Source: JAGPDF01 sp052035735 (GTDB taxonomy: Bacteria > Acidobacteriota > Thermoanaerobaculia > Multivoradales > JAGPDF01). Taken from it: a stretch of 64,000 bases of DNA. This document shows positions 1 to 8,144 of the stretch, piece after piece. Location of the stretch: positions 1 to 64,000 of the forward strand of contig JBPOHI010000121.1 in the NCBI GenBank assembly GCA_052035735.1, given 5' to 3'. The position numbers and the translations under genes were made by a program. How positions within the stretch are numbered: the stretch's first letter is position 1; each line of letters starts with the position of its first letter. The notes under the pieces were generated by a model. The model was given only the letters and a program-made list of their open reading frames with translations, ran no database searches and was not told where the DNA came from.

Positions 1-676
1 AGCTCACGACCGCGCCGAGACCCCACCGGCGGGCGCTGTACTGGACGCCGAGGTCGAAGCCCAAACCGTCGACCTGACTCGCCGCCTCGCCGGTGATCTC
101 CGCCGGAACGAGTCCCTGCGCGCCGCCTTTGAACGTCTCCAGCGTCGCGAACGAGGTCTCGAAGCCGCCGCGCACGTAGCGCAGCGAACCGCCGAGGCTC
201 CAGCGTTCGTCGATCGCCCAGGCCACCGTCGGGCGGAGCTCGAAGAGCGAGGTCTCCTGCCGAATGGTGTCGAAGCGGCCGGGGAAGAGCGCCGTGTCCC
301 AGTTGGTGATGGTCCAGAACGGCGCGTCGATGCTCAGGCCGAAGGCGAGCGGCACGGCGAGCTCTTTCGGCTTCCAGGTGGCATAGAGCGCGGCCGGGAA
401 CTGGATGATGTGGTGAGCCCGGTCGGTTCTGCCGGGGGAGTCGAGCTCGTCCGCGGGGGCCTGGAAGTCGAGGCCGGCGGCGAACTGGAAGCCTTCGAGC
501 CGGACGACTCCGGCCGGGTTGGAACGCACCGCGGAGGGGTCGTCGGCGCGGGCGACGAAGGCGCCGGTCTGGGCGGCGCCGCGGCCGCCGTGCTGGAAGA
601 GAGCGAAGCCGGCGGCCGAGAGGGGTGCCGCCGCCGGAGCGAGAACGGTGAGCAGGAGGAGCGCGCGTCGTTTCAT
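1..676 (-). CDS. OmpP1/FadL-family outer membrane protein, C-terminus cut by window edge
   Basis: The reading frame opens at ATG 676 and runs off the left edge without a stop, so only the first 225 residues are visible. It begins with a signal peptide (basic start, Leu/Ala-rich core, about residues 1-21). Mature residues 22-56 carry the FadL hallmarks: a Gly-rich AGFALFQHG-type N-terminus, an A-x-x-G-A-F-V-A-R-A-D-D-P stretch and the NPAG motif at 53-56. The following sequence alternates in strand-like fashion. FadL proteins are 14-strand barrels that import long-chain fatty acids or other hydrophobics. The substrate here cannot be inferred. It is divergent from mscS across 46 bases, with a -10-like TAGACT 9 bases before its start. 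Confidence 0.8.
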   Translation of the reverse strand, partial: MKRRALLLLTVLAPAAAPLSAAGFALFQHGGRGAAQTGAFVARADDPSAVRSNPAGVVRLEGFQFAAGLDFQAPADELDSPGRTDRAHHIIQFPAALYATWKPKELAVPLAFGLSIDAPFWTITNWDTALFPGRFDTIRQETSLFELRPTVAWAIDERWSLGGSLRYVRGGFETSFATLETFKGGAQGLVPAEITGEAASQVDGLGFDLGVQYSARRWGLGAVVS

Positions 677-685
677 GGTCTGCCG

Positions 686-691
686 AGTCTA
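686..691 (-). promoter_or_regulatory. -10-like TAGACT for the FadL-like gene
   Basis: TAGACT on the minus strand, with 9 bases to the ATG at 676. That spacing would put transcription start at or next to the start codon. No clear -35 box was seen. The same hexamer recurs upstream of other genes in this window. Confidence 0.4.
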
Positions 692-710
692 TCTCCCGCC
701 GGTGCCGGGC

Positions 711-716
711 TAAGAT
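711..716 (+). promoter_or_regulatory. -10-like TAAGAT for the MscS gene
   Basis: TAAGAT ends 6 bases before the GTG start at 723. An AGGAGA stretch abuts the start codon with no useful spacing, so a leaderless or near-leaderless message is more likely than normal Shine-Dalgarno initiation. Confidence 0.4.
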
Positions 717-722
717 AGGAGA

Positions 723-1643
723 GTGATCGCGCTCCTTGCTCCGCTTCAGACCGCTGCCGAAAACGCCGCGCGCCTGAAGGAGGAGTTGCGCGCCACCCCG
801 CACAACCTGCAGGAGGTCGTCGCGGATCTGGTGGACCGGTTTTTCCGTCATCTGCCCGGGGCGATCACCGGCGTCATCGTCTTCCTCTTCTTCTGGCTGC
901 TGTCGCGGTTCGCCATGCGCCTGGTGCGGCGGCTCGCCCAGCGGGCGCGCTCCGACGAAGCGTTGCGCGACCTGCTGGTGCCGCTGACGCGCTTCGCCGT
1001 TCTGGCCATAGGCGTCCTCATGGCGCTCGACCAGATGGGCTTCGAGGTGCGCTCGCTGATCGCGGGTCTGGGAATCGCGGGTCTCGCGGTCGGTCTCGCG
1101 GCGCAGGAGACGATGGCCAACATCTTCGCCGGCTTAGCGATTCTCTGGGATCAGCCCTTTCGCATCGGCGACACGGTCACGATGGCCGGCAATCAGGGCC
1201 AGGTGACCGAGATCGGTCTGCGCTCGACGCGCCTCCGGACGTTCGATCAGCGCGAGGTAATCCTGCCCAACAAGGAGGTCATCCAGCAGCCGATCGTCAA
1301 TCACTCGCGGGCCCCCGCGATGCGCATCGATGCCGCACTGCCGGTGGCCTACGGCGTGCCCGTCGAGCGCGTGCGCGAGGTGCTGCTGGCGGCGGCGCGG
1401 AGTGGCCTGCCGGTCCTCGAGAGCCCCGAGCCGCAGGTGGTGGTGACCGCGCTCGCGGATTCCGGCGTCACCGTCGAGCTGCGCGTCTGGGTCGCCGATC
1501 CGCTGGCTCCTTCGAGCTCGCGCTTCCTGCTGCTCGAGGTGGCCAAGCGCGCTCTCGAGGAGGCCGGGATCGAGATTCCGTTTCCGCAGCGTGTGGTGCG
1601 GGTCGTCGGCGCGGGCGCCGCGCTCGGCGCGCACGGCGAATGA
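723..1643 (+). CDS. Small-conductance mechanosensitive channel, MscS family
   Basis: 306 residues from a GTG start. A short amphipathic N-terminus (1-40) is followed by three membrane segments at about 44-63, 85-105 and 110-140. The last is the Gly/Ala-rich pore helix (GLGIAGLAVGLAAQ) that lines the MscS pore, followed by the FAGLAIL and DQPFRIGD motifs that open the cytoplasmic beta domain. The C-terminal alpha/beta vestibule is complete. It would act in the inner membrane as a tension-gated emergency valve during osmotic downshock. Length and motifs fit a minimal MscS protein without extra N-terminal helices. It is a single gene before the STAS gene, with 72 bases between. Confidence 0.93.
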   Translation: MIALLAPLQTAAENAARLKEELRATPHNLQEVVADLVDRFFRHLPGAITGVIVFLFFWLLSRFAMRLVRRLAQRARSDEALRDLLVPLTRFAVLAIGVLMALDQMGFEVRSLIAGLGIAGLAVGLAAQETMANIFAGLAILWDQPFRIGDTVTMAGNQGQVTEIGLRSTRLRTFDQREVILPNKEVIQQPIVNHSRAPAMRIDAALPVAYGVPVERVREVLLAAARSGLPVLESPEPQVVVTALADSGVTVELRVWVADPLAPSSSRFLLLEVAKRALEEAGIEIPFPQRVVRVVGAGAALGAHGE

Positions 1644-1715
1644 GCCCGGCGTTCGCGGGCGCGTTGATCCGTCGCGGCGCGGGCTGCTAAGCTGGAGCTG
1701 CTTGACCCCCTCCCC

Positions 1716-2057
1716 ATGATCGTCGAAAAGCGCCGCATCGGACCCGACACGCTCCTCGTCGTCGAAGGTGTCATCAAGCTCGGAGAGAGCGCAGCCTTCT
1801 TCTCCAAGGCGCTCGAACGGGTGTTGGAGGAGGACGGGCGCCACGTGCTGGTCGATATGGCAAAGATCAACCAGATGGACTCGACGGGCATCGGCGAGCT
1901 CGTCGGCTACCTCGGCCGGTTCAGCGAGGCGCGCCGCCGGCTGATCCTGATCGCGCCCTCCGAGCGCGTGCGCCGCCTGCTGCGCGTAGTGCAGCTCGAC
2001 ACTCTCTTCCCGACCTACGACGGCCTGGAGGCCGCCCTCGCAGCCGAACAGGCCTGA
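1716..2057 (+). CDS. STAS-domain anti-sigma factor antagonist
   Basis: 113 residues forming a single STAS domain of the SpoIIAA/RsbV type. The phosphorylatable serine lies in the motif DSTGIGEL (Ser56), where kinase/anti-sigma partners act in partner-switching systems. No kinase (RsbW-like) is adjacent. A SpoIIE-type phosphatase at 12054-14465 is a possible distant partner, but that link is inference. A -10-like TAAGCT lies at 1688-1693. Only 4 bases separate its stop from the GTG of the asparaginase gene, so the two may be co-transcribed despite unrelated functions. Confidence 0.88.
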   Translation: MIVEKRRIGPDTLLVVEGVIKLGESAAFFSKALERVLEEDGRHVLVDMAKINQMDSTGIGELVGYLGRFSEARRRLILIAPSERVRRLLRVVQLDTLFPTYDGLEAALAAEQA

Positions 2058-2061
2058 ACCG

Positions 2062-3084
2062 GTGCTTCGCCGGCTCGCGACCGTACGTCGCGGGGCGACG
2101 GACGAGTCCTGGCACGCGGGGGCGATCGCCGTCGTTACGCCGGAGGGAGAACGCCTGCGTGCGCTCGGCGACGCCGCTCTGCCGATCGTCGTGCGGTCGA
2201 CGATCAAACCGTTTCAAGCGCTGCCGCTGCTGCTCGCCGGCGGCGAAGCCGCCTACGATCTCTGCGACGCCGACCTCGCCCTGATCTGCTCGTCGCACAG
2301 CGGGGCTCCGGAGCACCGGGCGCGGGCGCTCGCCCTGCTCGAGCGCGGCGGATTCACCGAAGACGACCTGCTCTGTGGCGCCCATCGGCCCCTGGGCGAG
2401 GCGGTGGCAACCGGGGAGGAGCGCCTCGGCCGGCCGTGGACGCCGCTGCACAACAACTGCTCGGGCAAGCATGCCGGCATGCTGCTCGCGTGCCGGCGGC
2501 TCGGCTTCGACCCGGCCGGGTACATCGCGGCCGAACACCCGCTGCAGCGGGCCATCGCCGGCGAGCTGGCGGCGGCCCTCGGCTTGCCCCTGCCTTTCGT
2601 CCCGAGCGGCATCGACGGCTGCAGCGCTCCGACCTTCACCCTGCCGCTCGCGGATCTGGCGCGCGCCGGAGCCCTGCTGGCCTCCCCATTGCCGGTCGCG
2701 ACTGCTGCCGGCCTCGAGGACACGCGGGCCGCAGCGTTGGGCCGGCTCGCCGAGGCCATGGCGGCCCATCCAGAGATGGTCGCTGGCGCGGAGCGATTCA
2801 CCACCGCGCTGATCGCAGCGACCTCCGGGCGCCTGGTCGGCAAGGAGGGGGCCGAAGGGGTTTACGTGGTCGCCGCCCGCGGCCCGCGGCCGATCGGTAT
2901 CGCACTCAAGATCGCCGACGGCTCCGAACGCTGCCGTGACATCGTCGTGCTCGAGCTGCTGGAGAGGCTGGGGCTCCTCGCCAGCCAGGAGCGCCGGGCA
3001 CTTCGGGCGTTCGATCGACCGGTCCTACACAACCATCGTGGCCTCGAAGTCGGCGAGATCGTCGCCGACTTCGAGCTCGACTGA
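2062..3084 (+). CDS. Asparaginase II family protein (PF06089 type)
   Basis: 340 residues from GTG, 4 bases after the STAS gene. It carries the marks of the thermolabile Rhizobium-type asparaginase family, unrelated to E. coli AnsA/AnsB: VRSTIKPFQ near the N-terminus, CSSHSG about residue 75-80, and HNNCSGKHAGML around 132-143 with the conserved Cys and Lys. The family hydrolyses L-asparagine to aspartate and ammonia; some members are only distantly characterised. No signal peptide is visible, so it should be cytoplasmic. Length is close to the family norm (about 330-370). Confidence 0.88.
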   Translation: MLRRLATVRRGATDESWHAGAIAVVTPEGERLRALGDAALPIVVRSTIKPFQALPLLLAGGEAAYDLCDADLALICSSHSGAPEHRARALALLERGGFTEDDLLCGAHRPLGEAVATGEERLGRPWTPLHNNCSGKHAGMLLACRRLGFDPAGYIAAEHPLQRAIAGELAAALGLPLPFVPSGIDGCSAPTFTLPLADLARAGALLASPLPVATAAGLEDTRAAALGRLAEAMAAHPEMVAGAERFTTALIAATSGRLVGKEGAEGVYVVAARGPRPIGIALKIADGSERCRDIVVLELLERLGLLASQERRALRAFDRPVLHNHRGLEVGEIVADFELD

Positions 3085-3092
3085 ATCCGAGC

Positions 3093-3121
3093 GCCGGGCA
3101 AGCCGTTCGCTGCCGCCCGGC
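3093..3121. terminator. GC-rich hairpin after the asparaginase gene
   Basis: GCCGGGC (3093-3099) pairs with GCCCGGC (3115-3121) across a 15-base loop, 9 bases after the asparaginase stop. No T-tract follows, so it could be a weak terminator or a chance GC stem. Confidence 0.3.
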
Positions 3122-3130
3122 GTAAGACTT

Positions 3131-3136
3131 TAGAAT
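3131..3136 (+). promoter_or_regulatory. -10-like TAGAAT for the FAD oxidase gene
   Basis: TAGAAT lies 27 bases before ATG 3164, just after the hairpin at 3093-3121. GGAG sits 6 bases before the ATG, so this transcript would have a normal short leader. Confidence 0.35.
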
Positions 3137-3163
3137 GCCCTTGCACGACAGCACGGAGACCCG

Positions 3164-4606
3164 ATGAAATCCGAACCGATGACCGACGAACAGCTGAGAA
3201 CTGCGCTCGAAGAGCTCGCCACCGAGCTTCCCGGACGCATCCACTTCGACCTTGCCGAGCGCCAGGCGTTCGAGAGCGACTTCGGACGCTGGAAGTTCCG
3301 CCTGCCCGCCGCCGTGGCGCGCTGCGCCAACGCGCAGGAGCTCGCGCGAGCGATCCGCTTCTGCAACGAACGCGGCATTCCGGTGGCGCCGCGCAGCCAG
3401 GGCCACACCCAGAGCGGTCAGTCGACGACTCGCGGTCTGCTGCTCGATTCGTCGGCGATGACGCGGATCCTCGAGATCAACGAGGAGGAGCTCTGGGCCG
3501 ACGTCGAGTGCGGCGTCATCTGGCGCGAGCTCGTCGTCGCCGCGACCTCGCGCGGCCTGCTGCCGCCGGTGCTGACCAACAACCTCAGCGTGACGGTGGC
3601 CGGCACGACCTCGATGGCGGGCCTGGGCGTCGCGAGCTTCCGCTACGGCACCCAGGCCGACAACGCTCTCGAGCTCGAGGTCGTGACCGGCGCCGGCGAC
3701 ATCGTCGTCTGCTCGCGCGACCAGGAGCCCGAGCTGTTCGACATGGTGCGTTGCAGCCTCGGGCAGATCGCGATGATCACCCGTGTCCGCACCCGCCTGC
3801 GGCGTTGCGCGCCGATGGTCCGCATGTACACCCTGGTCTACGACGAGCTCGGACGGTTCATGGACGACGCGCTCAAGGTGATGCACGCCCCGGACGGGGC
3901 CTTCGCCTCGATGGGTGGCATCTGCTCGCCGGCGCCGCTCGGCTTCAGGAAGATCGGCGATGGCCTCGAGCTCGGAAAAGGGATGATCGGCTTCGCGCAG
4001 TGGATCTTCCCGATGTTCCTCACCATCGAGTTCGAACCCGGCAACGAGCCTGACGACGAGAAGGTCCTGGCCCCGCTTTCGCCCTGGCGCCGCTCTCTGA
4101 TTCAGGACGTCACCCAGATCGAGTTCTGCCGTCGCATGGAGCCGATGTTCGAGGCCTGGAAGCTCTCGGGCTACTGGGAGAAGCCGCACCCGTGGATGGA
4201 GACGACGCTGCCGTGGGACCAGGCGAAGGAGTACATCGAGACGATCCTGTCGAATCTGCCGCCAGGTGCCCTCGGCGCCGGTGGTCATGTCTTGCTCTGG
4301 CCGGCGAAGACCTCGACTTCGAGCGTGCCGCTCTTCATGCATCCGGGGGGCGAACAGGTTCTCGGTTGGGGCGTCCTCGGCGCCGTTCCGGAATCGAAGC
4401 TCGACGAGATGCTGACCCAGCTCGACATGGCGTCGGAGTTGTCGATCGCCTACGGCGGCAAGCGCTACCTCAGCGGCTTCATCACCTTCGACACCCCGGA
4501 GCGTTGGGCTGCCCACTACGGCGACCAGTGGCCGCGCCTGTGCGCGGCGAAGCGCCGGTGGGATCCGAACGGCATCCTCGCCCCCGGGTTCATCCAGTAC
4601 GAGTGA
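3164..4606 (+). CDS. Cytokinin-dehydrogenase-like FAD-linked oxidoreductase
   Basis: 480 residues with an N-terminal PCMH-type FAD-binding domain (about 45-225) and a substrate cap domain (about 230-440). The motif RSQGHTQSGQS carries His81, at the position where plant cytokinin dehydrogenases bind FAD covalently (GHS motif). Further matches are AGTTSMAGLGVASFRYG, NALELEVVTGAGD, LGQIAMITRVR and a C-terminal DPNGILAPG close to the plant DPLAILAPG. Family members oxidise N6-isoprenoid adenines or other substrates. In a free-living bacterium the substrate is unknown, so only the fold and cofactor chemistry are firm. No signal peptide was seen. GGAG precedes the ATG at good spacing. Ddl follows after 34 bases. 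Confidence 0.82.
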   Translation: MKSEPMTDEQLRTALEELATELPGRIHFDLAERQAFESDFGRWKFRLPAAVARCANAQELARAIRFCNERGIPVAPRSQGHTQSGQSTTRGLLLDSSAMTRILEINEEELWADVECGVIWRELVVAATSRGLLPPVLTNNLSVTVAGTTSMAGLGVASFRYGTQADNALELEVVTGAGDIVVCSRDQEPELFDMVRCSLGQIAMITRVRTRLRRCAPMVRMYTLVYDELGRFMDDALKVMHAPDGAFASMGGICSPAPLGFRKIGDGLELGKGMIGFAQWIFPMFLTIEFEPGNEPDDEKVLAPLSPWRRSLIQDVTQIEFCRRMEPMFEAWKLSGYWEKPHPWMETTLPWDQAKEYIETILSNLPPGALGAGGHVLLWPAKTSTSSVPLFMHPGGEQVLGWGVLGAVPESKLDEMLTQLDMASELSIAYGGKRYLSGFITFDTPERWAAHYGDQWPRLCAAKRRWDPNGILAPGFIQYE

Positions 4607-4640
4607 TGCCAGCCGCTGCGCAGCCAGGAGTCACGACGCG

Positions 4641-5642
4641 ATGAATCGGATTGCTCTGCTGACCGGCGGCTCGACCCCGGAACGCGATGTCGCCCTCGCC
4701 GGCGCGGCGCAGGTCGTCCAGGCGCTGCGCACGCTCGGTCACGAAGTCACCGTGGTCGACACGGTCAGCGGTCCGCTGACGCTCGCGGCGGAGGAGTCTC
4801 TGCTGTCGCAGGCGGTCGAGCGCGAGCCGCCGACGGCGGAAGAGCTTGCCGCTCTCGCAGCGCAGGAGAACCTCCCGGCGCTGGTGACGAGCGGCGAGAT
4901 GCGCGCCGCCGATCTCGTCTTCCTCGTGCTGCATGGGTTGCAGGGCGAGGGCGGCACGGTGCAGGCGCTGCTCGAGCTCGGCCGGCTGCGCTACACCGGC
5001 AGCGGCCCGCTGGGCAGTGGCATGGCGATGGACAAGGAGGTCACCAAGCGCCAGCTCATGGCGGCGGGGATCCCCACCGCCGACTGGGGGATGTGGCCGC
5101 TGTCACCGGCGGCGATCGAAGACCTGGGTCTGCCGCTGATCGTCAAACCGTCGAACGGCGGTTCGACGGTGGGGCTCACGCTGCTCAAGGAGCGCGAAGG
5201 TCTGGACGACGCGGTGGCGCTCGCCCTGGAGTCGGATCGCGACGTGATGCTCGAGCGATTCCTGCCGGGCCGTGAGTTCACCGTCGGCATCCTCGGCCAG
5301 GAGGCCCTGGCGGTGGGCGAGATCATCCCGCAGCACGAGATCTTCGACTACGAGTGCAAGTACACGCCGGGCCTGACGCGCGAGGTCTTCCCGGCCGAGA
5401 TCCCGGACGAGCTGGCGCGCGAGATGCGCGATCTGGCCCTCGCCACCCACCGGGTGCTCAAGCTACGCGACTTCTCGCGTGTCGATTTCCGCCTCGACTC
5501 GGCCGGCGACCCCTACGTCCTCGAGGCCAACACCCTCCCCGGCATGACCGGGACCAGCCTCCTCCCGCAGAGCGCCGCCGCCGTCGGCATCCCCTTCCTC
5601 GACCTCTGCAACGAGATCTGCCGCCTCGCCCTCGCCCGCTGA
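4641..5642 (+). CDS. ddl: D-alanine--D-alanine ligase
   Basis: 333-residue ATP-grasp enzyme that joins two D-alanines for peptidoglycan precursor synthesis in the cytoplasm. Visible signatures: N-terminal GGSTPERDVAL, HGLQGEGGTVQ, the ATP-binding IVKPSNGGSTVG, ERFLPGREFTVG, and metal-binding RVDFRLD plus EANTLPGMT near the C-terminus. Length is typical. It lies far from murF (58297-59787), so cell-wall genes are dispersed here. Transcription likely ends at the hairpin 5668-5707. Confidence 0.96.
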   Translation: MNRIALLTGGSTPERDVALAGAAQVVQALRTLGHEVTVVDTVSGPLTLAAEESLLSQAVEREPPTAEELAALAAQENLPALVTSGEMRAADLVFLVLHGLQGEGGTVQALLELGRLRYTGSGPLGSGMAMDKEVTKRQLMAAGIPTADWGMWPLSPAAIEDLGLPLIVKPSNGGSTVGLTLLKEREGLDDAVALALESDRDVMLERFLPGREFTVGILGQEALAVGEIIPQHEIFDYECKYTPGLTREVFPAEIPDELAREMRDLALATHRVLKLRDFSRVDFRLDSAGDPYVLEANTLPGMTGTSLLPQSAAAVGIPFLDLCNEICRLALAR

Positions 5643-5667
5643 GGCGACCTTCCGCAAGCCTGGCAGC

Positions 5668-5707
5668 CAACAAAAAGGGCGACCTCACGAGGTCGCCCTT
5701 TTTGTTG
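5668..5707. terminator. Perfect bidirectional intrinsic terminator
   Basis: An 18-base perfect inverted repeat (5668-5685 with 5690-5707) around the 4-base loop CACG. The stem has a GC-rich core flanked by A-tract and T-tract arms (AAAAAGGGCGACCT / AGGTCGCCCTTTTT), giving a U-run on either strand. It lies between convergent ddl (plus, stop 5642) and the secreted-protein gene (minus, stop 5726), so it can serve both. Confidence 0.93.
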
Positions 5708-5725
5708 CATCTGCTGCGGTACGGC

Positions 5726-7111
5726 TCAGGGGATGAACGAGGCCGTCATGTCCGAGAAGGTCCAGCCCGGGGTGTACGACTCGGGGCCCTCTTCCGCGAG
5801 CTGGTAGCCGAACTCGATGAAGAAGTTGCTGGTCGAGAAGTTCGTCCCGCGAAGCGTGTAGGCCTTCGTCGAGACCGTGCCGCCGCTCGCGTGGGTGATG
5901 CGGTAGAACACGGTGTCCTCGTCGAGGTCGTATTCGTAGTGCATGTGGTAGTCGCCGCCCGGCTGCGGCGAGCCGCCCTGGTTGGTCTCCTGCCAGCCGC
6001 CGCCCGTGGCGTTGACCTGGAAGACGGTCAGGCCGCGCGTACCGCGGAGGTTGACGTAGCCGAACATGTTGTTCCAGCTCTGGCCGTTGTTGAGCCAGAA
6101 GACGCAGTGGAAGCCGCTCTGGTTGTTGCGGTCCCAGGCGCCGACATGGAAGTCGAAGTCCAGGACGACCTTGCGGAACGTCCGGCTGCCGCCGAACGGC
6201 ATGTTGACGCGATAGTTGTGCACGCCGTTGTTGTTGGTCGGATAGCGGACGATCTCGCCGGAGCGGGTGAAGACGGTGGCGTTGCCCGGCGGCGGGTTCG
6301 GATCCGGATCGGGATCCGGATCGGGATCCGGGCCCGGCCCGACGGGCTCGACGAGGGACGAACCGGCGATCGTTGCCGACCCCTCGATGAACTCGACGAC
6401 GCCGGTCTGGTCGTTGTAGGTCGAAATGTAGGCCCAGAACGTCTGGTCGCAGGTCACTTCCGACCGCGCGCCCTCGGGGACGCTGGTCAGGCCCAACAGG
6501 GCGAAGGCGTCGTCGAACTGCACAGAAGAGAGCGCCGGGAGGTCGATCGCGACGTTCTGGATGACCAGCAGGCCGTCCTTCTGGCGAATGGTGACGTCGC
6601 AGTTGGCCGCGCTCTGGGCGAGGTTCACCAGGCCCAGATTCGAGGTCACGGTGCTGCCGTCCCGCTCCAGCCCTTGGAGGTAGATCTTGCCGCCGGCGGC
6701 CGTGAGCTCGGTCTGGTCGAGCGCCGGAACTTCGGCCTCGGCGACCTTGGTGCCGTTCTGGTTGCGCACCGTGAGCGCGCCGCTGAACTGCAGCACGGTG
6801 GCGCCGTCGAGCTCGAGCATGCCGCGGAAGTTCGCCGGAACGAGGTCGGTGAAGCGCTTCGACTCGCCGGGGGCGATGTAGTACGGGCCGTGTTCGTCGC
6901 CGTCCGTGCGCACCGTGCCGTCGGAGACGGCGGCAAGGTAGCGGACGACGAAGCCCTGGATGACAGTGTCCGGGTTGGTCACCCAAATCTCGGTCGCCCG
7001 GGTGTAGGCGCCATCGGTCTCATGGATCGCCGCCGGCAGGTAGACCGGTCCGGCGACGGCTGGGGCAGCGGCGAGCGCCAGCGTGCAAAGGGCGAGGAGA
7101 GCGCGCTTCAT
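5726..7111 (-). CDS. Secreted two-domain protein of unknown function with Asp-Pro linker
   Basis: 461 residues from ATG 7111, chosen because it starts a clean signal peptide (MKRALLALCTLALAAAPAVAG); the frame extends further upstream without one. The N-terminal half (about 25-250) resembles the beta-rich, Ig-like repeats of many exported Acidobacteria-type proteins. A linker of about 18 residues, mostly alternating Asp and Pro (about 257-275), joins it to a beta-rich, aromatic and Asn-rich C-terminal domain that may be a jelly-roll or lectin-like fold. I do not recognise a family. No catalytic motif, sortase signal or type IX tail was found. A -10-like TAGACT is at 7176-7181. Confidence 0.75.
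   Translation of the reverse strand: MKRALLALCTLALAAAPAVAGPVYLPAAIHETDGAYTRATEIWVTNPDTVIQGFVVRYLAAVSDGTVRTDGDEHGPYYIAPGESKRFTDLVPANFRGMLELDGATVLQFSGALTVRNQNGTKVAEAEVPALDQTELTAAGGKIYLQGLERDGSTVTSNLGLVNLAQSAANCDVTIRQKDGLLVIQNVAIDLPALSSVQFDDAFALLGLTSVPEGARSEVTCDQTFWAYISTYNDQTGVVEFIEGSATIAGSSLVEPVGPGPDPDPDPDPDPNPPPGNATVFTRSGEIVRYPTNNNGVHNYRVNMPFGGSRTFRKVVLDFDFHVGAWDRNNQSGFHCVFWLNNGQSWNNMFGYVNLRGTRGLTVFQVNATGGGWQETNQGGSPQPGGDYHMHYEYDLDEDTVFYRITHASGGTVSTKAYTLRGTNFSTSNFFIEFGYQLAEEGPESYTPGWTFSDMTASFIP
6299..6332. repeat. 12-base tandem repeat encoding the Asp-Pro linker
   Basis: About three copies of a GATCCGGATCGG-type unit, in phase with the codons of the minus-strand secreted protein and coding alternating Asp and Pro. 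Such short in-frame repeats can change linker length by slippage. Confidence 0.6.
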
Positions 7112-7175
7112 CAGTGGGTTTCCTCCCGTGGTTAGCTGCATTCGAGAGGGCTCGAATGAGCTGCAAGAAGGCGAA

Positions 7176-7181
7176 AGTCTA
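7176..7181 (-). promoter_or_regulatory. -10-like TAGACT for the secreted-protein gene
   Basis: TAGACT on the minus strand, 64 bases before ATG 7111, in an otherwise empty 185-base divergent gap with mqnD. Confidence 0.35.
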
Positions 7182-7296
7182 GGACAGACCGGCCATTTCT
7201 TCAAGTAAAGCTTGAACTATTGGGCTGTGGAGTCCGCCGCTACCGCGCTCCTCGCGAGCAGGGGAGGGCGTCGATTTGATACCCTCCCGCCTCGCC

Positions 7297-8142
7297 ATGA
7301 GCCAACTCGTCCGCATCGCCCACAGCCCCGACTCCGACGACGCTTTCATGTTCTATGCCCTGACCCAGGGCCGTCTGGACATCTCCGGGCTCGATATTCA
7401 GCACGTTCTGCGCGACATCGAAACCCTGAACCGCGCGGCCTTCGACAGCACTTACGAGATCTCGGCGATCTCTTTCCACGCCTACGCCCACCTTGCGGAG
7501 CGCTACGCCCTGATGCCTTCGGGGGCGAGCTTCGGCGACGGCTACGGACCGGTCGTGGTCGCCGCCGGCGCGCGCCGGCGGGAGGAGCTGCCCGGGCTGG
7601 TGACCGCCATCCCCGGCGAGCTCACCACCGCGGCCCTCGCTCTCAAGCTCTGGCAGCCCGGAGTCCAGACGGTGGTGCTGCCGTTCGACCAGATCCTCGA
7701 GGCGGTGCGCAGTGGCAAGGTGGACGCCGGCGTCGTGATTCACGAGGGCCAGTTGACTTATCAGGAGGACGGACTGACGGCCATCGTCGATCTCGGCGCC
7801 TGGTGGAAGGAGGAGACCGGCGACCCGCTTCCACTGGGTGGCAACGGCATTCGCCGGGACCTCGAGCCGGCGCATTCGCGACGGCTCTGCCGGCTGCTCA
7901 CCGAGAGCATCGCCTACGGCCTCGATCACCGCAAGGAAGCGATGGACTACGCCATGCGCTACGCGCGCGGGCTCGAGGACGATCCGGCGCGCTCCGACCG
8001 CTTCGTCGCCATGTACGTCAACGAATGGACTCGCGACTACGGCGAGGCGGGCCGGCGCGCGGTTCAGCGCCTCCTCGATCGCGGGCACGAAGCCGGCATT
8101 CTGCCCCGGCGCGTGGTTGCGGAGTGGGTCGAGTCCGACTAG
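7297..8142 (+). CDS. mqnD: 1,4-dihydroxy-6-naphthoate synthase (futalosine pathway)
   Basis: 281 residues from ATG 7297; the frame also offers TTG 7276, which adds seven poorly conserved residues. The N-terminus AHSPDSDDAFMFYAL matches the MqnD branch of the MqnA/MqnD periplasmic-binding-protein-like family. SAISFHAYAHL, ASFGDGYGP and LGGNGIRRDL are further family features. MqnD converts cyclic dehypoxanthine futalosine to dihydroxynaphthoate, so menaquinone is probably made by the futalosine route and could be the quinone feeding the cytochrome system further along. The other mqn genes are not in this window. Two bases separate its stop from the HAD gene, indicating an operon. Confidence 0.9.
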   Translation: MSQLVRIAHSPDSDDAFMFYALTQGRLDISGLDIQHVLRDIETLNRAAFDSTYEISAISFHAYAHLAERYALMPSGASFGDGYGPVVVAAGARRREELPGLVTAIPGELTTAALALKLWQPGVQTVVLPFDQILEAVRSGKVDAGVVIHEGQLTYQEDGLTAIVDLGAWWKEETGDPLPLGGNGIRRDLEPAHSRRLCRLLTESIAYGLDHRKEAMDYAMRYARGLEDDPARSDRFVAMYVNEWTRDYGEAGRRAVQRLLDRGHEAGILPRRVVAEWVESD

Positions 8143-8144
8143 CG

